From: Rhodanobacter thiooxydans LCS2
GTDB lineage: Bacteria; Pseudomonadota; Gammaproteobacteria; Xanthomonadales; Rhodanobacteraceae
Direction of reading: 5' to 3'
DNA length: 64,000 nucleotides
NCBI RefSeq assembly: GCF_000264375.1
Contig: NZ_AJXW01000052.1
Location: forward strand, 1 to 64,000
The notes below the pieces were generated by a model. That model saw only the letters and a list, made by a program, of their open reading frames with translations. It ran no database searches and was not told the DNA's origin. The position numbers and the translations under genes are program-made. Positions 1 to 8,916 of the stretch are shown here, piece after piece; position 1 is the stretch's first letter, and every line of letters starts with the position of its first letter.

Positions 1-342
<342 letters not shown>

Positions 343-363
343 TGCCCTTACCCGGTTCCCCCA

Positions 364-390
364 GCGGCCACACGGACGTGGCCGCGTTTT
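364..390 (+). terminator. Intrinsic terminator after leuB
   Basis: A perfect 8-bp stem (GCGGCCAC at 364-371 with GTGGCCGC at 378-385), a six-base loop and a TTTT run at 387-390 lie 22 bases after the leuB stop codon. This is the standard form of a Rho-independent terminator and separates leuB from ilvD. Confidence 0.7.
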
Positions 391-534
391 CTGCTGTCCC
401 CTGCGCGCATGCGGCGCGGACGGTCCCTGCACGCCGCGACGGCGCCGACTCCCTGGCCGTCCCGTCGACCTCCCTCGCGCGCAGGGGGCGCTTTCTTATT
501 CGCCGTCGATCGGCTTCATGGCGAGCACCCACCC

Positions 535-576
535 CTCACCTCAGTTCCCTCTCCAAGGGGGAGAGGAGGCACATGC
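535..576. repeat. Short palindromic intergenic repeat upstream of ilvD
   Basis: The stretch carries the core CCCTCTCC-AAG-GGGGAGAGG, a short hairpin of the same type as the larger elements at 2284-2425, 3475-3585, 5490-5625 and 21064-21182. It lies between the terminator after leuB and the ilvD start. Only one arm of the composite element is present. Confidence 0.5.
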
Positions 577-603
577 AAATGGCCGTCCATCGGAGCTTTC
601 CTC

Positions 604-2325
604 ATGCGCAGTGACCTGATCAAGAGCGGCCCCGACCGCGCCCCCGCCCGCGCCATGCTGCGCGCCACCGGCCTGGACGACGCCGCGCTGAGAAAACCAC
701 TGGTGGCGGTGGTGCACACCTGGTCGGATGTCTCGCCGTGCAACTTGAACCTGCGTGATCTCGCGCAGGCGGCGATGGCAGGCGTGCGTGCTGCCGGCGG
801 CACGCCGGTGGAGTTCAACACCATCGCGGTCACCGACGGCATCGCCATGGGCACGCCGGGCATGCGCTATTCGCTGGTCAGCCGCGAGGTGATCACCGAC
901 TCGATCGAGGCGGCGGTGGAAGGCCACCTGTGCGACGCGATGGTGGTGCTGTGCGGCTGCGACAAGACCATCCCCGCCGCCGCGATGGCGATGGCGCGGC
1001 TGGACATCCCGGCGGTGGCGCTGTACGGCGGCACCATTGCGCATGGCCTGCACAAGAACCGGCCGATCACCATCCAGCAGGTGTTCGAGGCGGTGGGCGC
1101 GCATGGCGCGGGCAAGATCGACGACGCGGAACTGCGCGCGGTGGAATGCGACGCCTGCGGCGGCGCCGGCGCCTGCGGCGGCCAGTTCACCGCCAACACC
1201 ATGGCGATGGTGCTGACCACGCTGGGACTGTCGCCGATGGGCCTCAACGACATCCCCGCCACCCATCCCGACAAGCTCGCCGCCGCGCGCCGCTGCGGCG
1301 AGCTGGTGATGGACTGCCTGCGCACCGGCCGCACGCCGCGCGCGCTGATCAACCGCGACTCGCTGGCCAACGTCGCGCGCATGGTGGCGGCCACCGCCGG
1401 CTCCACCAATGCGGTGCTGCACACCCTGGCGATCGCGCGCGAGGCTGGCGCCGAGTGGTCGCTGGAAGATTTCCAGCCGGCCACCGAGGCCACCCCGGTG
1501 ATCGCCGATCTGCTGCCCTCCGGCCGCTACACCGCGGTGGAGATGTTCGACGCCGGCGGCGCCGCGCGCGTGGCGCAGGAGTTGATCGCCGCCGGCATGC
1601 TGATCGACGCGGCCACCGTCACCGGTCGCAGCCTGTTCGCCGAAGCCACCGCTGCGCCGCGTTTCGCCGGGCAGGAAGTCATCGCGCCGGTGAGCGCGCC
1701 ACTGAAACCGCACGGCGGCTATTCCATCCTGTACGGCAACCTGGCGCCGGACGGCTGCATCCTGAAGATCCCCGGCAAGCACTCGGCCGGCCACGGCGGC
1801 ACCCGCTTCGAGGGCAGCGCACGTGTGTTCGAGAGCGAGGAAACCGCCTTCGCCGCCGTGCAGGAAGGCCGCATCACGAAGGGCGACGTGGTGGTGATCC
1901 GCAACGAAGGCCCGGCTGGCGGCCCCGGCATGCGCGAGATGCTCGGCGTCACCGCCGCGCTGATCGGCCGCGGCCTGGGCGACGACGTGGCGCTGATCAC
2001 CGACGGCCGCTTCAGCGGCGCCACCCACGGCTTCATGGTCGGCCACATCGCGCCGGAAGCGGCGCGCGGGGGGCCGATCGGCTTGCTCAAGGACGGCGAC
2101 AAGCTGGTGATCGACGCGATCACCCGCGACATCAGCACCAACGCCGACCTCGCCGAACGCCGTCAGCACTGGATGCCACCCGCACCAAAGGTGACGCGTG
2201 GCGTGCTGGCCAAGTTTGCGCTCTTGGTTGGTTCGGCCTCCGACGGCGCCACCACTTCACCCACCGCAACCCCACAGGAAACGCCCTTCTCCCTCCGGGA
2301 GAAGTTGGCTCCAAGAGCCGGATGA
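604..2325 (+). CDS. ilvD: Dihydroxy-acid dehydratase
   Basis: IlvD dehydrates 2,3-dihydroxy-isovalerate and 2,3-dihydroxy-3-methylvalerate to the 2-oxo acids, the third common step of valine and isoleucine synthesis. The protein is 573 residues. The three iron-sulphur cysteines expected in the family are visible as C46 (SPCN), C119 (CGCDKT) and C191 ([12 protein letters not shown]). I chose the ATG at 604 because the product then begins MRSDLIKSG, the normal start of the family; the frame is open further upstream but that part reads through intergenic repeat DNA. The C-terminus is odd. After the expected [14 protein letters not shown] core the frame continues about 20 residues into a palindromic intergenic repeat and stops inside it (see findings). 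First gene of the ilvD-C-B-M-A series. Confidence 0.95.
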   Translation: MRSDLIKSGPDRAPARAMLRATGLDDAALRKPLVAVVHTWSDVSPCNLNLRDLAQAAMAGVRAAGGTPVEFNTIAVTDGIAMGTPGMRYSLVSREVITDSIEAAVEGHLCDAMVVLCGCDKTIPAAAMAMARLDIPAVALYGGTIAHGLHKNRPITIQQVFEAVGAHGAGKIDDAELRAVECDACGGAGACGGQFTANTMAMVLTTLGLSPMGLNDIPATHPDKLAAARRCGELVMDCLRTGRTPRALINRDSLANVARMVAATAGSTNAVLHTLAIAREAGAEWSLEDFQPATEATPVIADLLPSGRYTAVEMFDAGGAARVAQELIAAGMLIDAATVTGRSLFAEATAAPRFAGQEVIAPVSAPLKPHGGYSILYGNLAPDGCILKIPGKHSAGHGGTRFEGSARVFESEETAFAAVQEGRITKGDVVVIRNEGPAGGPGMREMLGVTAALIGRGLGDDVALITDGRFSGATHGFMVGHIAPEAARGGPIGLLKDGDKLVIDAITRDISTNADLAERRQHWMPPAPKVTRGVLAKFALLVGSASDGATTSPTATPQETPFSLREKLAPRAG

Positions 2326-2425
2326 GGGTACGGCACCGCCGCGACTTCTCATTACTACCGAACCCTCACCCCAACCCCTCTCACCCGCAAGGGGACCCCC
2401 TCAGGGTCGCCGCAGGGAGAGGGGC
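2284..2425. repeat. Composite palindromic repeat, ilvD-ilvC junction
   Basis: Two inverted arms face each other. The left arm has the hairpin CTTCTCCCTCCGGGAGAAG followed by GAGCCGGATGAGGG; the right arm begins ACCCTCACCCC and ends in a CTCTC...GAGAGGGG hairpin. The same layout recurs at 5490-5625. The left arm overlaps the last codons of ilvD, and the right arm ends about 19 bases before the ilvC start. Transcribed as part of an operon, the whole would fold into a long stem. It is short and codes for nothing, resembling REP/BIME-type or MITE-derived elements. Confidence 0.7.
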
Positions 2426-2443
2426 TCAATCAGGAGACACTAC

Positions 2444-3460
2444 GTGAGTTCGCAAACTTCTAACCCCTTTGCCACATCCCGCATCGCCGTACTCGGCTAC
2501 GGCAGCCAGGGCCGCGCGCATGCGCTGAACCTGCGCGATTCCGGCCTCGACGTGGTAGTCGGCCTGCGCCCGAACGGCCCGACCTGGCACAAGGCGAAAG
2601 CCGACGGCTTCAAGGTCGCCGAAGCGGCCGACGCCGTGAAGGGCGCTGACCTGGTCGCCGTGCTCACCCCCGACATGGTGCAGCCCGCGCTGTACAAGGG
2701 AGCGATCGAACCGAACCTCAAGCCCGGCGCGGCGTTGCTGTTCGCGCACGGCTTCAACGTGCACTTCGGCCAGATCAAGCCGCGCGCCGACATCGACGTG
2801 ATCCTGGTGGCGCCGAAAGGCCCCGGCGCGCTGGTGCGCAGCGAGTACGAGCGCGGCCGCGGCGTGCCGTGCATCTGGGCGGTGCACCAGGACGTCAGTG
2901 GCCAGGCCGAGGCGAAGACGAAAGGCTACGCCGACGGCATCGGCGGCGGCCGCGCGATGATCATCCAGACCGACTTCAAGGAAGAGACCGAGACGGATCT
3001 CTTCGGCGAGCAGGCGGTGCTGTGCGGCGGCGCCAGCGAACTGGTGATCAAGGGCTTCGAGACCCTGGTCGAGGCCGGCTACCAGCCGGAGATCGCCTAC
3101 TACGAGGTGATGCACGAGCTGAAGCTGATCGTCGACCTGTTCTACGAGGGCGGCCTGGCGAAGATGCTGCAGTTCGTCTCCGAGACCGCGCAGTACGGCG
3201 ACTACGTCAGCGGCCCGCGGGTGGTCGACGCCGGCACCAAGGCGCGCATGAAGGAGGTGCTCCGCGACATTCAGGACGGCACCTTCGCGAAGAACTGGAT
3301 CGCCGAGTACCAGGCCGGCCTGCCGAACTACAAGCGCCTGAAGCAGGCCGACCTCGAGCATCCGATCGAAGTCGTCGGCGCCAAGCTGCGTGCACGGATG
3401 CCATGGCTGCAGCCGAACGCCACACCCGCCACCGTCGCGCCGTTGAAGAAGGCCGGCTGA
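2444..3460 (+). CDS. ilvC: Ketol-acid reductoisomerase
   Basis: IlvC isomerises and reduces acetolactate or acetohydroxybutyrate with NAD(P)H and magnesium, the second common step of valine and isoleucine synthesis. The 338-residue product is a class I (short) enzyme. The Rossmann signature GYGSQG lies at residues 18-23, the class I C-terminal domain contains the [10 protein letters not shown] and [10 protein letters not shown] segments. I chose the GTG at 2444 because it has a Shine-Dalgarno sequence (CAGGAGA) eight bases upstream and gives the short N-terminus; the frame is open upstream but reads through repeat DNA there. It is separated from ilvD and ilvB by palindromic repeats. Confidence 0.95.
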   Translation: MSSQTSNPFATSRIAVLGYGSQGRAHALNLRDSGLDVVVGLRPNGPTWHKAKADGFKVAEAADAVKGADLVAVLTPDMVQPALYKGAIEPNLKPGAALLFAHGFNVHFGQIKPRADIDVILVAPKGPGALVRSEYERGRGVPCIWAVHQDVSGQAEAKTKGYADGIGGGRAMIIQTDFKEETETDLFGEQAVLCGGASELVIKGFETLVEAGYQPEIAYYEVMHELKLIVDLFYEGGLAKMLQFVSETAQYGDYVSGPRVVDAGTKARMKEVLRDIQDGTFAKNWIAEYQAGLPNYKRLKQADLEHPIEVVGAKLRARMPWLQPNATPATVAPLKKAG

Positions 3461-3474
3461 CCTGCCCTCTGGCT

Positions 3475-3585
3475 CCTCCCCCTGCGCAGCAGGGGGAGGT
3501 TGGAGGGGGTTGCGCTTTTTGACCTCAAGATCAAGAGCGACCCCTCCCCGACCCTCCCCTGCGTTGCAGGGGAGGGAGCACGGCA
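3475..3585. repeat. Composite palindromic repeat, ilvC-ilvB junction
   Basis: Two hairpins, CTCCCCCTGCGCAGCAGGGGGAG near 3484-3505 and CCTCCCCTGCGTTGCAGGGGAGG near 3554-3577, are separated by a spacer that includes TGACCTCAAGATCAAG. They are C/G-rich relatives of the arms in the neighbouring junctions, with a CTGC...GCAG tip in place of CTCC...GGAG. The closest match in the window is 21064-21182. Confidence 0.65.
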
Positions 3586-3607
3586 TCGAATCTTTGGGGA
3601 TTTTCTC

Positions 3608-5479
3608 GTGAATGCACCCGCACTGAAAGCCGAAACCACGACCGACCGGCACCCGCTGGCCGGCCACAGCATGAGCGGCGCCGAGGTGATCGTGCAGGTA
3701 CTCGCCGACGAAGGCGTCGGCGTGCTGTTCGGCTACTCCGGTGGCGCGATCCTGCCGGTGTACGACGCGGTATTCCGCCACAACGCCACCCACACGTGCG
3801 TCGACGGCTCCGCAGAGGAGGTACGCGAGCCGATGCGTCTGGTGGTGCCGGCCAACGAGCAGGGCGCCGGCTTCATGGCCGCCGGCTACGCGCGCGCGTC
3901 GGGCAAGGTCGGCGTGGCCATCGTCACCTCCGGCCCCGGCGCCACCAACATGGTCACGCCGGTGCGCGACTCGATGGCCGACTCGATCCCGCTGGTGGTG
4001 ATCTGCGGCCAGGTGGGCACCGCGGCGATCGGCAGCGACGCGTTCCAGGAGGCACCGGTCAGCAACATCATGGGCGCCTGCGCCAAGCACGTGTTCCTGG
4101 TCACCGACGCGACGCAGCTGGAAGCGACCGTGCGCACCGCGTTCACTCTCGCCCGCAGCGGCCGCCCCGGCCCGGTGGTGGTGGACGTGCCCAAGGACGT
4201 GCAGAACGCCACGCTGGTCTGGCAGGGCCGCGGCGAGCTGGCGCTGGCCGGCTACCGCGCGCGGTTGCGCGCGGTGGAGCAGGCCGTGCTCGGCGACACC
4301 GACTGCGCCGCGTTCTTCGCCGCGCTGCTGCAGGCGCAGCGCCCGCTGATCTACGCCGGCGGCGGGGTGATCGCGGCGGAGGCCGCGGAGGCGCTGCGTG
4401 CCTTCGTCGACGCGTTCGGCCTGCCGGTCGCCACCACCCTGATGGGACTGGGCGGCTTCGACAGCACCGACCCGCTGGCGCTGCACCTGCTCGGCATGCA
4501 CGGCACCGCGTACGCGAACTACGCAGTGGAGGATTGCGACTTCGTGCTGGCGCTGGGCGCACGCTTCGACGACCGCGTGGCCGGCGTGCCGGACAAGTTC
4601 GCGCCGCGGGCGAGGTTCATCGCGCAGGTCGACATCGACCCGGCCGAGATCGGCAAGGTGAAGCGCGTTGACTGGCAGCATGTCGGCCCGCTGAAACGCG
4701 CGCTGGAACGGCTCACCGCCTATGGCCGCGTGCACGGCCTGAAACCACAGCTCGCCGCCTGGCATGCGCACGTGGCCGAACTGAAGCGCGCGCACGCGAT
4801 GAACTACGACCGCGAAAGCGCGCTGGTCCTGCCGTACGCGGTGATCGAGGCGATCAACCGTCACGCGCAGGGCCGCGCCGTGGTCAGCACCGGCGTCGGC
4901 CAGCACCAGATGTGGGCAGCGCAGTACTTCGACTTCCGCGCGCCGCGGCACTGGCTCACCTCCGGCTCGATGGGCACGATGGGGTTCGGCCTGCCGGCGG
5001 CAGTCGGTGCGCAGTTCGCGCATCCGCACAAGCTGGTGATCGACATCGACGGCGACGCCAGCATCCGCATGAATATCGGTGAGCTGGAAACCGTCACCAC
5101 CTACGGGCTGCCGATCAAGGTGGTGGTGCTGAACAACGTCGGCGACGGCATGGTGCGGCAGTGGCAAAAGCTGTATTTCAAGGGCCGCTTCGCCGCCTCG
5201 GACAAGAGCCTGCACAAGAAGGATTTCGTGCTTGCCGCGCAGGCCGACGGCTTCGGCTGGGCGCGGCGGCTGGAACGCGTGGATGAACTGGAACCGGTGA
5301 TCGCCGACTTCCTCGCCTACCCCGGCCCGGCGTTCCTGGAAGTGATGATCGACCCGGACGCCGGCGTGTATCCGATGGTCGGCCCCGGCGCCAGCTACGC
5401 GCAGATGATCACCGGCGATTTCATTCCCGCGCGCGCGGCAGCGGCTGCACGCAAGGACTCGCCGTCGCACATGTTCTGA
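3608..5479 (+). CDS. ilvB: Acetolactate synthase, large (catalytic) subunit
   Basis: The thiamine-diphosphate enzyme joins two pyruvates, or pyruvate and 2-oxobutyrate, to give acetolactate or acetohydroxybutyrate. The protein is 623 residues from the GTG at 3608; an ATG at 3671 (MSGAEVIV) would also give a complete enzyme and cannot be excluded. Visible features are the N-terminal TPP-binding domain with FGYSGGAILP and the catalytic glutamate E84 in ANEQGAGFMA, a central FAD-binding domain, and the C-terminal TPP/Mg motif starting GDAS near residue 482 and ending with NN near 508. Between the YDAV segment and E84 there are about 15 more residues than in the E. coli IlvB sequence I remember. 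The small subunit follows downstream. The paralogue names ilvB, ilvG and ilvI cannot be told apart here. Confidence 0.93.
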   Translation: MNAPALKAETTTDRHPLAGHSMSGAEVIVQVLADEGVGVLFGYSGGAILPVYDAVFRHNATHTCVDGSAEEVREPMRLVVPANEQGAGFMAAGYARASGKVGVAIVTSGPGATNMVTPVRDSMADSIPLVVICGQVGTAAIGSDAFQEAPVSNIMGACAKHVFLVTDATQLEATVRTAFTLARSGRPGPVVVDVPKDVQNATLVWQGRGELALAGYRARLRAVEQAVLGDTDCAAFFAALLQAQRPLIYAGGGVIAAEAAEALRAFVDAFGLPVATTLMGLGGFDSTDPLALHLLGMHGTAYANYAVEDCDFVLALGARFDDRVAGVPDKFAPRARFIAQVDIDPAEIGKVKRVDWQHVGPLKRALERLTAYGRVHGLKPQLAAWHAHVAELKRAHAMNYDRESALVLPYAVIEAINRHAQGRAVVSTGVGQHQMWAAQYFDFRAPRHWLTSGSMGTMGFGLPAAVGAQFAHPHKLVIDIDGDASIRMNIGELETVTTYGLPIKVVVLNNVGDGMVRQWQKLYFKGRFAASDKSLHKKDFVLAAQADGFGWARRLERVDELEPVIADFLAYPGPAFLEVMIDPDAGVYPMVGPGASYAQMITGDFIPARAAAAARKDSPSHMF

Positions 5480-5489
5480 GCTTTTGATT

Positions 5490-5625
5490 TTTCCCTTCTC
5501 CCCTTGGGAGAAGGTGGCCCGAAGGGCCGGATGAGGGCACGGGCGGGCGTCGATACCTCGCTCCGCCCGCACCCTCACCCGCCTGTCGGCACCCTCTCCC
5601 GAAGGGAGAGGGTTTCACCATCGGA
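5490..5625. repeat. Composite palindromic repeat, ilvB-ilvM junction
   Basis: The left arm carries CTTCTCCCCTTGGGAGAAG, then GGCCCGAAGGGCC and GGATGAGGG. The right arm carries CACCCTCACCC and the hairpin CCCTCTCCCGAAGGGAGAGGG. The arms are inverted relative to each other around a spacer rich in CGGGCG/CGCCCG. It is the clearest copy of the family in the window and lies fully within the intergenic region. Confidence 0.75.
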
Positions 5626-5633
5626 GTCCTGCC

Positions 5634-5882
5634 ATGAACCACACCCTGTCCATCCTGCTGCAGAACGAAGCTGGCGCGCTGGTGCGCGTGGCCGGGCTGT
5701 TCGCCGCGCGCGGCTACAACATCGACACGCTGACGGTGACGGCCACGCACGACCCGGCCGTCTCGCGGCTCACGCTGAGCCTGCAGTGCGACGAAGCGGC
5801 ACTCGGCCAGATCCTGCAGCAGACGCGCAAGCTGGTCGACGTGCTGCAGGTGGCGCACCCGGCCACCGCGCTCGCCGCATGA
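5634..5882 (+). CDS. ilvM: Acetolactate synthase, short regulatory subunit (ACT domain)
   Basis: This 82-residue protein is a single ACT domain: it opens MNHTLSILLQNEAGALVRVAGLF and contains the usual GYNIDTLTV segment. In acetolactate synthases this subunit binds the catalytic subunit, raises its activity and, in longer forms, confers feedback control by valine. The C-terminal half of the longer IlvN/IlvH type is absent, so it is closer in size to IlvM. It follows the catalytic subunit after a repeat-containing gap, and its TGA overlaps the ATG of ilvA (ATGA), so the two are surely co-translated. The symbol ilvM is chosen by size; ilvN is equally used for such short subunits. Confidence 0.85.
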   Translation: MNHTLSILLQNEAGALVRVAGLFAARGYNIDTLTVTATHDPAVSRLTLSLQCDEAALGQILQQTRKLVDVLQVAHPATALAA

Positions 5883-7423
5883 GCGCAGTCGCCCCGCTCG
5901 ACGCCGACGACGGACTGCTGGCGCAGATCCGTGCCGCGCGCGTGTACGAGGTGGCGCAGGTCTCGGCGCTGGAAGCGGCGCCGCTGCTCGGCGAGCGGCT
6001 GGGCCGGCCGGTGCTGCTCAAGCGCGAGGACCAGCAAAGCGTGTTCTCGTTCAAGCTGCGCGGCGCGTACAACCGCATGCTGCAGCTGGATGCGGCGCAA
6101 CGCGCGCGCGGCGTGGTCGCCGCCTCCGCCGGCAACCATGCGCAGGGCGTGGCGCTGGCCGCGGCCAGGCTGGGCATCCGTGCCACCATCGTGATGCCGG
6201 TGACCGCGCCGCCGGTGAAGGTGGACGCGGTGCGCCGCCTCGGCGGGGCGATGGTCGAGCTGCTGCTGGCCGGCGATTCCTACAGCGACGCGCAGGCCGC
6301 CGCGGCGCAGCTGCAGGCCGAGCGCGGCGCGGTGTTCGTGCACCCGTTCGACGATCCGGCGGTGATCGCCGGCCAGGGCACCATCGGCCTGGAGATCCTT
6401 CGCCAGCATCCGGGCCCGCTGGAGGCGGTGTTCGTGCCGGTAGGCGGCGGTGGCCTCGCCGCCGGCGTGGCCGCGTGCATCAAGGCGCTGCGGCCGGAAG
6501 TGCGCGTGATCGGCGTGCAGGCGGCGGATTCGGACGCGATGGCGCGCTCGCTGGAAGCCGGCGAACGCGTCACGCTGGAGGAGGTCGGCCTGTTCGCCGA
6601 CGGCACCGCGGTGAAGCAGGTCGGCGCGCCGACCTTCGCGCTGTGCCAGCGGCATCTCGACGCCATGCTGCGGGTGGACGCCGACGCGATCTGCGCGGCG
6701 ATCCGCGACATCCACCAGGACTGCCGCAGCGTGGCCGAGCCCGCCGGCGCGCTGGCGCTGGCCGGGCTGAAGCAGTACGCCGCCGCGCACGCGGGCGGCG
6801 GCGCGCTGGTGGCGATCGTCTCCGGCGCCAACATGAACTTCGACCGCCTGCGCTTCGTGGCCGAACGCGCCGAGCTGGGCGAGCAGCGCGAGGCAGTGTT
6901 CGCGGTGACCATTCCGGAGGAGCGCGGCAGTTTCCGCCGCTTCTGCGCCACGCTGGGGCGCCACGCCATCACCGAGTTCAACTACCGCATCGGCGACGCG
7001 CGGCAGGCGCACATCTTCGTGGGCGTGCAGATTGCCCGCCGCGGCGAGCGCGAGGCGCTGGCCGCGGCGTTCCGCGCGCAGGCGTTCGACGTGCTCGACC
7101 TCACCGACGACGAGCTGGCCAAGCTGCACCTGCGCCACATGATCGGCGGCCGCTCGCCGCTGGCGCGCGACGAGCGGCTGTACCGCTTCGAGTTCCCCGA
7201 GCGGCCCGGTGCGCTCACCGACTTTCTCGGCCGGCTGCATCCGGACTGGAACGTCAGCCTGTTCCACTACCGCAATCACGGTGCCGACCACGGCCGCATC
7301 CTGGTCGGCCTGCAGGTGCCAGCGACCGAGCTGCCGCTGCTGCGGCAGTTCCTGGCCGCGCTCGGCTATCCACACGTGGACGAGAGCACGCACCCGGCCT
7401 ACCGGCTGCTGCTGCGCGATTGA
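5879..7423 (+). CDS. ilvA: Threonine dehydratase (biosynthetic), with two C-terminal ACT-like domains
   Basis: IlvA deaminates threonine to 2-oxobutyrate, the committed step to isoleucine, using pyridoxal phosphate. The 514-residue length matches the biosynthetic enzyme with a catalytic domain (about 1-330) and two regulatory ACT-like domains (about 335-514), through which isoleucine inhibits the family. K59 in SVFSFKLRGAYN is the PLP lysine and GGGGLAAG is the phosphate-binding loop. The ATG at 5879 overlaps the small-subunit stop codon by four bases, which fixes the start. It is the last gene of the cluster; a repeat element with terminator-like hairpins follows directly. Confidence 0.95.
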   Translation: MSAVAPLDADDGLLAQIRAARVYEVAQVSALEAAPLLGERLGRPVLLKREDQQSVFSFKLRGAYNRMLQLDAAQRARGVVAASAGNHAQGVALAAARLGIRATIVMPVTAPPVKVDAVRRLGGAMVELLLAGDSYSDAQAAAAQLQAERGAVFVHPFDDPAVIAGQGTIGLEILRQHPGPLEAVFVPVGGGGLAAGVAACIKALRPEVRVIGVQAADSDAMARSLEAGERVTLEEVGLFADGTAVKQVGAPTFALCQRHLDAMLRVDADAICAAIRDIHQDCRSVAEPAGALALAGLKQYAAAHAGGGALVAIVSGANMNFDRLRFVAERAELGEQREAVFAVTIPEERGSFRRFCATLGRHAITEFNYRIGDARQAHIFVGVQIARRGEREALAAAFRAQAFDVLDLTDDELAKLHLRHMIGGRSPLARDERLYRFEFPERPGALTDFLGRLHPDWNVSLFHYRNHGADHGRILVGLQVPATELPLLRQFLAALGYPHVDESTHPAYRLLLRD

Positions 7424-7424
7424 C

Positions 7425-7636
7425 TCAGGGCTTGTGAAGAAAACCACTTCCCGTGGTTGCCTTCAGTCGCAAGTCCGGTACACGCCCGGACTCGCTCACA
7501 TGAAACAGTCACTGGCGTGCCTGTTTCATGTCCGGACATCGGGCAACCGCTCCCTGCGTTGCCTCAACTCGGGCATCCGTACCCTCGCCATGCCCTCGCC
7601 GCGGCCGGCTTGAGAGGTTCAATACAACCTTTCAGA
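7425..7636 (+). repeat. Dispersed repeat element, copy 1 (about 210 bp)
   Basis: The element starts CTCAGGGCTTGTGAAG and ends near TTGAGAGGTT...ACAACCTTTCAG. An inverted, shorter copy lies at 59142-59301. The first 75 or so bases are closely similar in the two copies, with roughly ten differences by eye, and both ends are conserved while the middle varies. It contains imperfect hairpins (AACCAC...GTGGTT; GTCCGG...CCGGAC; TGAAACAG...CTGTTTCA). The first hairpin may terminate the ilv transcript. The right end covers the stop codon of the converging diguanylate cyclase gene. Confidence 0.65.
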
Positions 7637-8768
7637 ACAGGTCGATGCTGCCCGGCGCCATTCCCTGCCCCAGCAGGCCGCGCGCGCTCAGACTCTCGTA
7701 GCCGTAGACGCCGTTGCGACCGTGTTGCTTGGCGTAGTACAGCGCCTTGTCGGCACGGTCCAGCGCGCTGGACGGGTAGTCGTGGCGACCGACACCAGCG
7801 TAACCGATGCTGACGGTGACGCTGCCCACCTGCGGAAACACGTGCTCGGCGATGCGCTGGCGGAAGCGCTCCAGCACGGCGTGCACGACGGCCTCGCCGG
7901 CCGCGCCGAACAGGATCACGAACTCCTCGCCGCCAAAGCGGAACAGCACGTCGCTGCGACGGAAGCAGGCGCGCATCTGCTGGGCCAGCAGCAGGATCAC
8001 CTCGTCGCCGTAGATGTGTCCGTAGGTATCGTTGATGCGCTTGAAGTGGTCGATGTCGAGGATCGCCAGCCACACCTGCGGCGGCTCCCCGCCAGGCTCG
8101 CCGGGCGAGCCGTTGGCCGGCGGCAGCGCCATGCGCAGCGTCCGCTCGTGCAGCAGCCGCTGCAGCTGGCGTTCCAGGCTGCGCCGGTTGTACAGGCCGG
8201 TCAGCTTGTCGTGCTCGCTTTCGTGCAGCAGCGCGGTGTAGTTGGCGTAGATGCGGGCGAAGCCGTCGGTGAGCGGTCGGCTGGTGGCTGGCGGCAGGTC
8301 GCTGTCCAGCTGCAGCGCGCCGATCGCGCGACCGTCGCACAGGATCGGAACCACCAGCCGATGGCGGCCCTGCACCGTTTCCGTCTGCGCCTCCAGCCGA
8401 TGCATGCAGCGGTACAGTAGCTGCAGCGTCGGATCGACCTCGTCCAGATCGTCCTCCTGCAGCTGGTAGACGCCCTGCGCGTCCGGCGCGCAGCGCACGA
8501 TCGCCTCCACGGACGCGCCGTCGATCGTTCGCTTGGCCAGCACCACGCGCGCCGCCGAGGTCAGTTCGGCCAGCGAGAGCACCAGGCTGTGGTCGAGCGC
8601 GCCGATGTCGCGGTGGTGGGTGAGCGAGGCCACCGAATCGAGCAGACGCGAGTGCACGAACGAGTTGGTCATCGCCGATTCCGCGGCCGGTGGGGACGCG
8701 TCGTCGTCGAGCGCCGGCGCATCGGACGACAGCGGGAGGTCCTCCTCGCTGGTTTCGTATTCGGCCAT
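7632..8768 (-). CDS. Diguanylate cyclase with N-terminal GAF-like sensor domain
   Basis: The 378-residue protein would make cyclic di-GMP from two GTP. The C-terminal GGDEF domain (about 185-365) has the active-site motif GGEEF at 279-283 and an RxxD inhibitory site (RRSD, 270-273) exactly five residues before it, so product inhibition is expected. It also has the family's D-I-D-H-F-K-x-I-N segment at 238-246. Residues about 40-180 look like a GAF domain (VVLAKRTIDG; VVPILCDGRAIGALQLDSDL). There are no membrane segments, so it is predicted cytosolic. I chose ATG 8768 (MAEYETSEED); the frame is open upstream to 9095 but reads through the divergent ubiA promoter region. What it senses is unknown. 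Confidence 0.9.
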   Translation of the reverse strand: MAEYETSEEDLPLSSDAPALDDDASPPAAESAMTNSFVHSRLLDSVASLTHHRDIGALDHSLVLSLAELTSAARVVLAKRTIDGASVEAIVRCAPDAQGVYQLQEDDLDEVDPTLQLLYRCMHRLEAQTETVQGRHRLVVPILCDGRAIGALQLDSDLPPATSRPLTDGFARIYANYTALLHESEHDKLTGLYNRRSLERQLQRLLHERTLRMALPPANGSPGEPGGEPPQVWLAILDIDHFKRINDTYGHIYGDEVILLLAQQMRACFRRSDVLFRFGGEEFVILFGAAGEAVVHAVLERFRQRIAEHVFPQVGSVTVSIGYAGVGRHDYPSSALDRADKALYYAKQHGRNGVYGYESLSARGLLGQGMAPGSIDLF

Positions 8769-8916
8769 CGTGGCTCCGACGCCGACGACTTCGGGCTGCG
8801 GCGCATGCTTGGCGTTACCCCGAACGGTTTCGCCCACCCGCCATATCGGCCGTGGCGCGGCGAACTTTAGAGCCACCGCGCGGTTCGCCCTGGCACGGCG
8901 CGCTAGACTTCGCCGC

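Noticed and set aside
2426-5578. Long antisense open frame across ilvC and ilvB
   Set aside because: Same reason: shadow of well-supported plus-strand genes, with no recognisable motif or ribosome site.
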